From: Pseudomonadota bacterium | GTDB lineage: Bacteria; Pseudomonadota; Alphaproteobacteria; Rhizobiales; Xanthobacteraceae | Assembly (NCBI GenBank): GCA_023391175.1 | Contig: JAEWBL010000713.1 | Coordinates: 1 to 7,953, forward strand | Length of the DNA: 7,953 nt | Direction: 5' to 3' | Part shown: positions 1 to 5,658 of the stretch, piece after piece | Position numbering within the stretch: position 1 is the first letter of the stretch | Layout: every line of letters begins with the position of its first letter | Program-made: the position numbers and the translations under genes | The notes under the pieces: model-generated | What the model was told of the DNA's origin: nothing | Database searches by the model: none | Seen by the model: only the letters and a program-made list of their open reading frames with translations

Positions 1-391
1 GGGAGAGCCTGGCGCGGGCGGCACGCCAGAGCTTGAGCAGGCGGCCGCGCACCATGGGATACTTCACGCGGGCGCCGGAATAGAGATACCAGCTGTAGGA
101 GGCGCCGCGCGCGCAGCCGCGCGGCTCATGGTTCGGCAGGTCCGGCCGGGTGCGGGGATAGTCCGTCTGCTGGGTTTCCCAGGTGACGATGCCGCCCTTC
201 ACATAGATCTTCCACGAGCAGGAGCCGGTGCAGTTCACGCCGTGGGTGGAGCGCACGATCTTGTCGTGCTGCCAGCGCTTGCGGTAGCCGTCCTCCCACG
301 AGCGATCCTCGTGAGTGACGATGCCGTGGCCGTTGGCGAAGGGCTCGGTCTCGCGGCGGAAGAAGGTGAGCCGGTCGAGGAAATGGGACAT
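1..391 (-). CDS. narG: Respiratory nitrate reductase alpha subunit NarG, N-terminal part (runs off left edge)
   Basis: NarG is the catalytic Mo-bis-MGD subunit of the membrane-bound, cytoplasm-facing nitrate reductase NarGHI, reducing nitrate to nitrite with quinol electrons. Only the first 130 residues are here, and they follow the classic NarG N-terminus: [11 protein letters not shown], then [51 protein letters not shown] and [15 protein letters not shown]. The ligands of the FS0 [4Fe-4S] cluster are all present: H50, C54, C58 and C93, at the same spacing as in E. coli NarG. There is no Tat signal, as expected for NarG. The start at 391 is preferred over the in-frame ATG at 397 because GGAAGG (minus strand, 399-404) lies 7 nt ahead of it, whereas the upstream ATG would have a 1-nt spacer. 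narG begins 14 nt after the narK stop, so the two are almost certainly co-transcribed; narHJI presumably follow outside the window. Confidence 0.97.
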   Translation of the reverse strand, partial: MSHFLDRLTFFRRETEPFANGHGIVTHEDRSWEDGYRKRWQHDKIVRSTHGVNCTGSCSWKIYVKGGIVTWETQQTDYPRTRPDLPNHEPRGCARGASYSWYLYSGARVKYPMVRGRLLKLWRAARARLS

Positions 392-398
392 GATCATG

Positions 399-404
399 CC
401 TTCC
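399..404 (-). promoter_or_regulatory. Ribosome binding site of narG
   Basis: The minus strand reads TAACGGAAGGCATGATCATG from the narK stop into narG. GGAAGG lies 7 nt from the second ATG (391) and 1 nt from the first ATG (397). This decides the start in favour of 391, which also matches the MSxFLDR start of NarG proteins. Confidence 0.6.
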
Positions 405-405
405 G

Positions 406-2784
406 TTACGCGGCCGCAGCCGGACGGGGGGTGGCGCGCGGGGCGATCCCGCGCTCGATGTCGTGGAGGAGGCCGCCCTTGCGGGTGTAGACGGCCCAGG
501 TGATGAGCAGGCAGCTCACATAGATGCCGAGGAAGGCCCAGAGCGCCGCCTCCGGCCCTCCGGTGAGCGCGATGGAGGTGCCGTAGCCCTTGGGGATGAA
601 GAAGGCCCCGAAGGCGGCAATCGCCGAGGTGAAGCCGGTGATGGCCGCCGCCTCCTTCTCCGCCTGCTTGCGGCGCGCCTCCGCGTCGGCGGCGGGCATC
701 AGGCGGTCCATCTCCTTGGCCATGATCGCGGGGATCATCTGGAAGGTGGACGCATTGCCGACGCCGGTGGCGAAGAACAGCACCAGGAAGGCCGCGAAGA
801 AGGCCGAGAAGGCCCAGGGCTCCGCCCGCATGCCGATGGCCCACAGCACGCCCGACACGCCCGCCATCATCAGCACGAAGACGAAGAGCGTCACCCGCCC
901 GCCGCCGTAGCGGTCCGCGAGCCACCCCGTGCCGGAGCGGGCGAGCGCGCCGACGAGGGGGCCGAGGAAGGCGTAGGAGAGCGCGTTCACCTCGGGGAAG
1001 AGGATGTTGGTGAGGAGCGGAAAGCCTGCGGAATAGCCGATGAAGGAGCCGAACGTGCCCGTATAGAGCCAGCACATGATCCAGTTGTGCTTGCGCTGGA
1101 AGATCACCGACTGCTCACGGAACGAGGCCTTGGCGTCGGCGATGTCGTTCATGCCGAACCACGCGCCGAAGGCCGAGAGCACGATGAAGGGCACGAAGAT
1201 GAAGCCGGCATTCTGCAGCCACAGGGGCGCCGGCCCCGCAGCCGTCTTCACCGTCGCCGGATCACCGCCGAAGGTGCCGAAGATGCCCATGGTGATGACC
1301 AGCGGCACCACGAACTGCACCACGCTGACCCCGAGGTTGCCGAGGCCGGCATTCAGCGCCAGCGCGTTGCCCTTCTCCGCCTTGGGGAAGAAGAAGGAGA
1401 TGTTGGCCATGGAGGAGGCGAAGTTGCCGCCGCCGAAGCCGCACAGCAGCGCGAGGATGAGCAGGACGATGTAGGGCGTGTCCGGGTTCTGCACCGCATA
1501 GCCGATGCCGAGCGCGGGGATGATGAGCGACCAGGTGGTGAGCGTCGTCCAGAGCCGCCCGCCGAAGATCGGCACCATGAAGGAGTAGAAGATGCGCAGC
1601 GTCGCGCCGGTGAGGCCGGGGAGCGCGGCGAGCCAGAAGAGCTGGTCCGTCGTGAACTTGAAGCCGACCAGCGGCAGCTTCGCCACCACCACCGACCACA
1701 CTTGCCAGATGGCGAAGGAGAGCAGCAGTGCCGGGATGGAGAGCCACAGATTGCGCCGGGCGATGGCGCGGCCGGTCGTGGCCCAGAACGTCTTGTCCTC
1801 GGGCCGCCAGTCGGTCAGCACCGCGCCGGCCTTGCGGGCGGGGAGGGCCGGCGTCGGCATGCCCTGCATTTCCGGCAGTTCGGGCAGCGTGGCCAGCGCC
1901 GGAGCAGAGGCTTCCTTTTCCATGTGGCGGATGGCGAGGTGCATCCAGGCGAGCGCGCCGACCGCGATGACGAACAGCAGCATGAAGCAGCTGGTCCACA
2001 GGCCGGTCAGGTCGTTGAGCACGCCGAAGGCGAGGGGCAGAACGAAGCCGCCGAGGCCGCCGATCATCCCCACGAGGCCGCCCACGGCGCCCACATTGTT
2101 GGGGTAATAGACCGGGATGTGCTTGTAGACCGCTGCCTTGCCCAGCGCCATGAAGAAGCCGAGCACGAACACCGTGACGGTGAAGCCGGCGACGCCCATC
2201 TCCATGTGGAAGGTGATGGGCCCGTTGATGCCGCGCACCACATAGTCGGTGGGCGGATAGGACAGCACGAAGGTGGCGAGGACGGAGACGAGGAAGGTCC
2301 AGTACATCACCCGCCGCGCGCCGTAGACGTCGGAGAGATGCCCGCCATAGGCGCGGAACAGGCTCGCCGGCACGGAGAAGGCGGCGGCGATCATGCCGGC
2401 CTGCTTGATGTCGAGGCCGTAGACCTTGACGAGATACTGGGGCAGCCACAGCGCCAGCGCGACGAAGGCGCCGAAGACGAAGAAATAATAGAGCGAGAAG
2501 CGCCACACCTGGACGTTCTTTAAAGGCTCCAGCTCCAGCCACGCGCTCTTCGGCTTGATGCCGAGGCGGCGGCGCTCCACCAGCACCGGATCATCCTTGG
2601 TGGTGACGAAGAAGAGCACGGCCGTCACCACGAGGGCGGCGGCCCACACCTGCGCCACCATCTGCCAGCCGAAGGCAACCAGCACGAAGGGGGCAAGGAA
2701 CTTGGTGACGGCCGCGCCCACGTTGCCGGCGCCGAAGATGCCGAGCGCGGTGCCCTGCTTGCCCGCCGAATACCAGCGCGACAC
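406..2784 (-). CDS. Downstream part of narK: rest of NarK1 plus complete NarK2 module (792 codons from GTG 2784)
   Basis: This frame opens with GTG directly after the TAA. Residues 1-285 (counted from GTG) are the remaining NarK1 helices, with [19 protein letters not shown], the second substrate arginine R144 in [15 protein letters not shown], and the second glycine-rich signature [19 protein letters not shown]. Residues about 288-345 form a Pro/Ala-rich cytoplasmic linker ([19 protein letters not shown]). From about 346 a complete second MFS module follows. It has R397 (TGATLR), the NarK2 signature [19 protein letters not shown] then [15 protein letters not shown] (449-486), R616 ([16 protein letters not shown]), and the second signature [21 protein letters not shown] (713-733), ending in a short Pro/Ala tail. 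The NarK2 half is intact and could function if translated. No good ribosome site is seen for GTG 2784, so expression would depend on coupled restart or readthrough. Confidence 0.75.
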   Translation of the reverse strand: MSRWYSAGKQGTALGIFGAGNVGAAVTKFLAPFVLVAFGWQMVAQVWAAALVVTAVLFFVTTKDDPVLVERRRLGIKPKSAWLELEPLKNVQVWRFSLYYFFVFGAFVALALWLPQYLVKVYGLDIKQAGMIAAAFSVPASLFRAYGGHLSDVYGARRVMYWTFLVSVLATFVLSYPPTDYVVRGINGPITFHMEMGVAGFTVTVFVLGFFMALGKAAVYKHIPVYYPNNVGAVGGLVGMIGGLGGFVLPLAFGVLNDLTGLWTSCFMLLFVIAVGALAWMHLAIRHMEKEASAPALATLPELPEMQGMPTPALPARKAGAVLTDWRPEDKTFWATTGRAIARRNLWLSIPALLLSFAIWQVWSVVVAKLPLVGFKFTTDQLFWLAALPGLTGATLRIFYSFMVPIFGGRLWTTLTTWSLIIPALGIGYAVQNPDTPYIVLLILALLCGFGGGNFASSMANISFFFPKAEKGNALALNAGLGNLGVSVVQFVVPLVITMGIFGTFGGDPATVKTAAGPAPLWLQNAGFIFVPFIVLSAFGAWFGMNDIADAKASFREQSVIFQRKHNWIMCWLYTGTFGSFIGYSAGFPLLTNILFPEVNALSYAFLGPLVGALARSGTGWLADRYGGGRVTLFVFVLMMAGVSGVLWAIGMRAEPWAFSAFFAAFLVLFFATGVGNASTFQMIPAIMAKEMDRLMPAADAEARRKQAEKEAAAITGFTSAIAAFGAFFIPKGYGTSIALTGGPEAALWAFLGIYVSCLLITWAVYTRKGGLLHDIERGIAPRATPRPAAAA

Positions 2785-3159
2785 TTAGGCGACTCCCACC
2801 GAGAAGGAGCCGCCGGCGATGCCGACGCCCAGCGCGGCCAGCAGGAACTGCGGATAGGTCGCGGCATAGGTGAGAAGGAAGGTGGCGAGCGCGGCCGCCA
2901 GCATGGTGAGGGCGAACACCGCGCGCCCGCCATACACATCCGCCCACACGCCCAGCGCCACGCGGATGAGCGAACCGGTGAGGATGGGCGTGCCGATGAG
3001 GAGGCCGAACTCGGTGTCCGAGAGGCCGAGATCCTGCCGGATGCGGATGCCGATGATGGAGAAGATCGTCCACACCGCGAAGCACACGGTGAAGGCGAGG
3101 GTGCTCATGGAAAGGGCGCGCCGCTGGTCGCTTTGGCTCGCCTCGAGAGGGGTGTGCAT
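2785..3159 (-). CDS. NarK1 N-terminal fragment (124 residues, helices 1-4) upstream of the in-frame stop
   Basis: This 5' piece of the interrupted narK covers roughly the first four membrane segments. Visible are a first hydrophobic helix (LAFTVCFAVWTIFSIIGIRI, residues 21-40) and TPILTGSLIRVALG, whose R66 corresponds by position to the nitrate-contacting arginine of helix 2 in E. coli NarK (R89). The MFS motif-A loop (VWADVYGGR) follows, then two more helices. It ends at GGSFSVGVA, partway into the nitrate signature. Alone it cannot form a transport path, since an MFS module needs twelve helices and both substrate arginines. If produced it is probably degraded, unless it pairs with the downstream product. 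Confidence 0.7.
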   Translation of the reverse strand: MHTPLEASQSDQRRALSMSTLAFTVCFAVWTIFSIIGIRIRQDLGLSDTEFGLLIGTPILTGSLIRVALGVWADVYGGRAVFALTMLAAALATFLLTYAATYPQFLLAALGVGIAGGSFSVGVA

Positions 3160-3234
3160 GGCTTCAACCCGCCAGTTGCAAAGTCGCGGCCGGGCCGCGC
3201 GTCGCAAACCTGCGGCGGGGGCGCCGTGGCTTCT

Positions 3235-3248
3235 TTGATCTGTATCAG
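3235..3248. promoter_or_regulatory. Fnr/NarR-type binding box upstream of narK
   Basis: TTGATCTGTATCAG matches the Fnr consensus TTGAT-N4-ATCAA at 9 of 10 specified positions. Its centre (3241.5) is 82.5 bp upstream of the narK ATG at 3159. If it acts as a class II activator site at -41.5, transcription would start near 3200 and leave a leader of about 40 nt. No convincing -10 hexamer is seen there (the minus strand reads CAGGTTTGCG), as is common at activator-dependent promoters. The adjacent NarR-like protein is the natural candidate to bind it; a housekeeping Fnr/FixK homologue could also do so. The position is directly seen, the function is inferred. Confidence 0.65.
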
Positions 3249-3348
3249 TAATAGACTTCGGTCATCAGAAAACAGGAGGTACTTACTCGATGAGTCGGAG
3301 ATAAATGTCTTTATTCTGTTCTATGTTTTACAAGTTTTGACGTTGCGA

Positions 3349-3362
3349 TTGACATTTGTCAA
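3349..3362. promoter_or_regulatory. Perfect Fnr/FixK-like palindrome upstream of the NarR-type regulator
   Basis: TTGACATTTGTCAA is a perfect TTGAC-N4-GTCAA dyad, the TTGAC variant accepted by FixK/Dnr-type members of the Crp/Fnr family. Its centre (3355.5) is 50.5 bp ahead of the regulator ATG at 3406. An extra TTGAC half-site lies 12 bp upstream (3337-3341). From this position it could activate a promoter with a very short leader, autoregulate by covering the -35/-10 region, or serve as a distal site for narK on the other strand. TTGACA within it also matches a -35 hexamer, but no good -10 stands 16-18 bp downstream. Confidence 0.5.
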
Positions 3363-3405
3363 TCCGTGCGCGATGCCTTGGCAGGGGTGACGATAAGAGG
3401 TGCGC

Positions 3406-4098
3406 ATGAGGCCCGACGACGCCGCCGTGATCCGAAGCCTGCCGCTGTTCGCCGACGCCCGCGAGGAGACCTTCGCGGAGCTGGTGCGCTCGGCCTTTCT
3501 CCAGCGGTTCCCGCCGGGGGTGACGCTCATCAACGAGAGCGACGAGGCGGATTTCCTGCACGTGGTGGTGGAAGGGCAGGTGGAGCTTTTCGCCACCTCC
3601 GGCGAGCGCGAGACCACCATGAGCATCGTCGAGCCAGTAGGCACCTTCATCCTCGCCGCGGTGCTCAACGCGCGCATCTATCTGCAGTCCGCCCGCACCC
3701 TCAAGAAATCCCAGGTGCTGATGATCCCGGCCGAGAAGGTGCGCGATGCGCTGGGCACCGACCCGGCCTTCACCCGCGCCGTGGTCACCGAGCTTGCCCG
3801 CGGCTATCGCCGGGCGGTGAAGGAGGTGAAGGGCCAGAAGCTGCGCACGGGGGCCGAGCGCCTCGCCAACTGGCTGCTCCAGCGCGCCGACGCGGAAGGG
3901 GCGGGGCGCATCACTTTGCCGTTCGAGAAAAGGGTGCTCTCCTCGCTCCTCGGCATGACGCCGGAGAACCTCTCCCGCGCCTTCGCCGTGCTGAAGACCC
4001 ACGGCGTCACCAGCCGCGGCGCCGTCATCACCCTCGCCGATCGCTCGGCCCTCGCCGCCTTCGCGCGGCCCGATCCGCTCATCGACGGGCCGGAGTGA
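3406..4098 (+). CDS. narR: Crp/Fnr-family transcriptional regulator, NarR type (cysteine-free)
   Basis: A 230-residue Crp/Fnr regulator, normal length for the family. An effector-binding beta-barrel spans about 12-115 (LPLFADA at the start, then DFLHVVVEGQVELFAT and GTFILAAVLNARIY), a dimerisation helix follows at about 117-145, and a winged helix-turn-helix at about 150-215. The recognition helix reads GMTPENLSRAF; E187, S190 and R191 form the E..SR pattern that reads TTGA half-sites. There is no cysteine anywhere, so it cannot bind the Fe-S cluster of Fnr, and the phosphate-binding RxS of cAMP receptors is not seen. A cysteine-free Fnr homologue divergent from narK-narG fits NarR of Paracoccus, required for nar expression in response to nitrate/nitrite; a nitric-oxide-sensing Dnr/NnrR-like role is the main alternative. 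ATG 3406 is chosen over GTG 3400 because AAGAGG (3395-3400) lies 5 nt ahead of it. Confidence 0.85.
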   Translation: MRPDDAAVIRSLPLFADAREETFAELVRSAFLQRFPPGVTLINESDEADFLHVVVEGQVELFATSGERETTMSIVEPVGTFILAAVLNARIYLQSARTLKKSQVLMIPAEKVRDALGTDPAFTRAVVTELARGYRRAVKEVKGQKLRTGAERLANWLLQRADAEGAGRITLPFEKRVLSSLLGMTPENLSRAFAVLKTHGVTSRGAVITLADRSALAAFARPDPLIDGPE

Positions 4099-4110
4099 GG
4101 GCGGCCGCCC
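4099..4110. other. 12-bp perfect palindrome directly after the narR stop
   Basis: GGGCGGCCGCCC begins at the base after the TGA of the regulator. It could form a short 4-bp stem, but no T-run follows (CCGCGTCCTT), so it is at best a weak terminator element. In a genome this GC-rich such a palindrome may also arise by chance. Confidence 0.3.
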
Positions 4111-4151
4111 CCGCGTCCTTCCGCCCCGCGCCCGGCGCTCCGTGCCGGCGG

Positions 4152-4266
4152 CTCCATGGCCTCACCGCCGTCGTGCTCCGGCTCGACCGGAGCACCCATC
4201 CGGCCGTTTGTCCCGGCGCAGACATGGGCCCTCCGGTCAAGCCGGAGGGCGACGGCGGGAATGGAG
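4152..4266. repeat. Nested inverted-repeat (REP/RIME-like) element between narR and the MFS gene
   Basis: A roughly 115-bp composite palindrome. The outer arms are CTCCAT (4152-4157) with ATGGAG (4261-4266), then CCGCCGTC (4165-4172) with GACGGCGG (4251-4258). Inside are two perfect 9-bp hairpins with 5-nt loops: GTGCTCCGG/CCGGAGCAC at 4173-4195 and GCCCTCCGG/CCGGAGGGC at 4228-4250. Between them CCCAT (4195-4199) can pair with ATGGG (4224-4228), sharing one base with each hairpin. The whole folds as a cloverleaf on either strand. Similar GC-rich double-hairpin repeats are dispersed between genes in Rhizobiales. It has no coding content and no T-tract. It could stop narR transcription or protect mRNA ends, but that is inference. 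Confidence 0.7.
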
Positions 4267-4383
4267 GGCGCTGGTCTGCGAAGCGAAGTCCGCGCTGGTC
4301 GTACTTGGCCCTTGATTAAGACCGCCCAGCTTGGCCATGGTGCTCCCGGCCGGTGATTCACAGCGCGCGGCAGGGGGCGATCC

Positions 4384-5655
4384 ATGGCGGCGACGCGGTT
4401 CCACAGGGTGGTGATCTTCCTGCTGTTCGCCATCACGGTGGTGAACTACATCGACCGCGCCGCCATCTCCTATGCCATCCCGGCCATGGAGCAGCAGCTG
4501 GGGCTCTCCAAGGCCGCCGCCGGCACCATCCTCGGCGCCTTCGGCCTCGGCTATGCGGTGACGACGCTCATCGGCGGCTTCGCGGTGGACCGCTACGGCG
4601 CGCGCATCGTGCTCGCCGTCGCGGCGGTGCTGTGGAGCCTGTCCATCGGCCTCACCGGCCTCGCCTCAGGCTTCCTCACCCTCTATCTGGCGCGCACGCT
4701 GCTGGGCATGGCGGAAGGTCCGAACTTCTCCGCCGTCACCGGCGCGGTGGAGCGCTGGCTGCCGCCGGCCCGGCAGGCGAGCGCGCTCTCCTATGCCCTC
4801 GTGGCGGTTCCGGTGGCGCTTGCCTGCGGCGGGCCGATCGTGACGCAGCTTCTGGCGGCGCTGGATTGGCGCGGCACCTTCGCCGTGCTGTTCGTGGTGT
4901 CGCTGCTGTGGGTGCCGCTCTGGTACGTCCTGTTCCGCGACGACCCGGCCCAGTCGCCCCACGTGGATGCGCAGGAGCTGGCCTTCATCCGCGCGGGCCA
5001 GAAGGCGGAGGCTGCGCCGGTCCGCCGCTGGCCGCGCATGAGCGAGGTGCGGGTGCTGCTCACCAACCGCACACTGCTGGTGAACTACTGGGCCTTCTTC
5101 GTCTTCGGCTACTTCCTGTTCTTCTTCATGGCGTGGCTGCCGAGCTATCTCCAGCAATCCTACGGGCTGAACCTTGCCGCCGTGGGCGCCTTCACCGTGC
5201 TGCCGTGGCTCTGTGCCGCCGTGGCGCTGTGGGCGCTGGGGCGCTGGTCGGATCACCTCCTGAAGACCACCGGCCGCCTGCGCGTCTCGCGCTCCTATCT
5301 CATCGCCGGGACGCAACTGGTGGCGGCGCTCGCGGTGGTGCCGGTGGCGTTCAGCGCCAGCCTGCCGGTGGCCATCGCCTGCATCTCGCTGGCGGTCGCC
5401 GCCTCCATGGGCGCGAATGCGGCGTATTTTGCGGTGAACGTGGACATCGTGCCGGAGAAGGCAGCCACCGCGCTCGGCATCATGGACTTCTGCTTCGCGC
5501 TGGCCGGCTTCGTCGCTCCCGTCATCACCGGTTTCGTGCTGTCCCTGCGCGGCTCGTTCGCCGACGGGTTCGGCCTGATGGCGGTGCTGGCGCTCTCCTC
5601 CGTCGTCCTCGTCCTCGCCTTCCACCGGCCGGACGAGGACCGCGCGATCCCCTGA
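4384..5655 (+). CDS. MFS transporter, anion:cation symporter (ACS) type
   Basis: A 423-residue inner-membrane secondary transporter with twelve predicted helices. Family marks in order: NYIDRAAISYAIP in helix 1 (21-33), MFS motif A GGFAVDRYGAR (64-74), YLARTLLGMAEGPNFSAV (101-118) in helix 4, DWRGTFAVLF (161-170), a long hydrophilic central loop (about 186-230), WLPSYLQQSYGLN (251-263) in the second half, GRWSDHLLKTTGRLR (286-300) as the second motif-A loop, and a short polar tail. NYxDR plus AEGP is typical of the ACS family, whose members carry hexuronates, galactonate, phthalate-like aromatics or dicarboxylates. The substrate cannot be named here, and no catabolic gene lies next to it. It lacks the glycine-rich nitrate signatures of NarK, so it is not a second nitrate porter. 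The ATG at 4384 has a purine-rich AGGGGG about 7 nt upstream. It stands alone on its strand, converging on the transglycosylase gene. Confidence 0.88.
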   Translation: MAATRFHRVVIFLLFAITVVNYIDRAAISYAIPAMEQQLGLSKAAAGTILGAFGLGYAVTTLIGGFAVDRYGARIVLAVAAVLWSLSIGLTGLASGFLTLYLARTLLGMAEGPNFSAVTGAVERWLPPARQASALSYALVAVPVALACGGPIVTQLLAALDWRGTFAVLFVVSLLWVPLWYVLFRDDPAQSPHVDAQELAFIRAGQKAEAAPVRRWPRMSEVRVLLTNRTLLVNYWAFFVFGYFLFFFMAWLPSYLQQSYGLNLAAVGAFTVLPWLCAAVALWALGRWSDHLLKTTGRLRVSRSYLIAGTQLVAALAVVPVAFSASLPVAIACISLAVAASMGANAAYFAVNVDIVPEKAATALGIMDFCFALAGFVAPVITGFVLSLRGSFADGFGLMAVLALSSVVLVLAFHRPDEDRAIP

Positions 5656-5658
5656 GCC

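Larger units (their letters stand above)
406..3159 (-). pseudogene. narK: narK: fused NarK1-NarK2 nitrate/nitrite transporter interrupted by an in-frame stop codon
   Basis: The whole reading frame would encode about 917 residues: two MFS nitrate/nitrite porters joined in one chain, the arrangement known from Paracoccus narK. The NarK1 half is expected to act as a nitrate/proton symporter and the NarK2 half as a nitrate/nitrite antiporter. The frame is continuous from ATG 3159 to TAA 406-408 except for one TAA at 2785-2787 (codon 125). Residues before it end GGSFSVGVA and those after begin [11 protein letters not shown]. Intact NarK proteins read through here with a tyrosine (..GVAYVSRWY..), so one base change (TAC or TAT to TAA) explains it, with no shift or gap. 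The stop sits in the first nitrate signature motif, around helix 5. The start at 3159 (MHTPLEAS) is preferred over ATG 3207, which adds an Arg-rich leader, but ATG 3108 (MSTLAFTV) cannot be excluded. Ribosome site is weak. Whether the lesion is real or a sequencing error cannot be decided from this read. Confidence 0.8.
3160..3405. promoter_or_regulatory. Divergent narK / narR control region
   Basis: This 246-bp stretch separates the minus-strand narK start from the plus-strand regulator start. The part from about 3231 to 3362 is clearly AT-rich compared with the GC-rich flanks, as expected for a promoter region in such a genome. Besides the two Fnr-like dyads it contains ATAAA-TGTC-TTTAT (3301-3314), a 5-bp inverted repeat of unknown meaning, and AGGAGGT (3274-3280), which does not serve either flanking gene. 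No transcription starts can be assigned from sequence alone. Confidence 0.6.

Noticed and set aside
463..2523. A 686-codon open frame on the plus strand antisense to narK
   Set aside because: It is rich in Glu, Arg, His and Gly with no recognisable domain, and lies opposite a clearly conserved membrane protein. It is a codon-bias shadow in high-GC DNA.
1262..2542. A 426-codon frame on the minus strand overlapping narK in another frame
   Set aside because: Its Arg/Ala/Pro/His-rich translation is typical of an off-frame reading of GC-rich coding sequence; the narK frame carries the conserved motifs.
2785..2787. Programmed recoding of the narK stop codon
   Set aside because: TAA is not used for selenocysteine or pyrrolysine, and no slippery heptamer or downstream structure points to frameshifting. 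The frame is identical on both sides, so a plain nonsense substitution or base-call error is simpler.
3274..3304. AGGAGGT followed 9 nt later by a four-codon frame ATG AGT CGG AGA TAA
   Set aside because: It could be a leader peptide, but it is very short, codes no run of relevant residues, and no attenuator-like structure follows. One perfect Shine-Dalgarno-like heptamer in a purine-rich stretch can be chance.
3804..4436. A 210-codon minus-strand frame covering the narR 3' end and the repeat element
   Set aside because: It is a translation of the narR antisense strand and the inverted-repeat element. Such repeat-derived frames are often annotated as hypothetical proteins in these genomes but have no support here.
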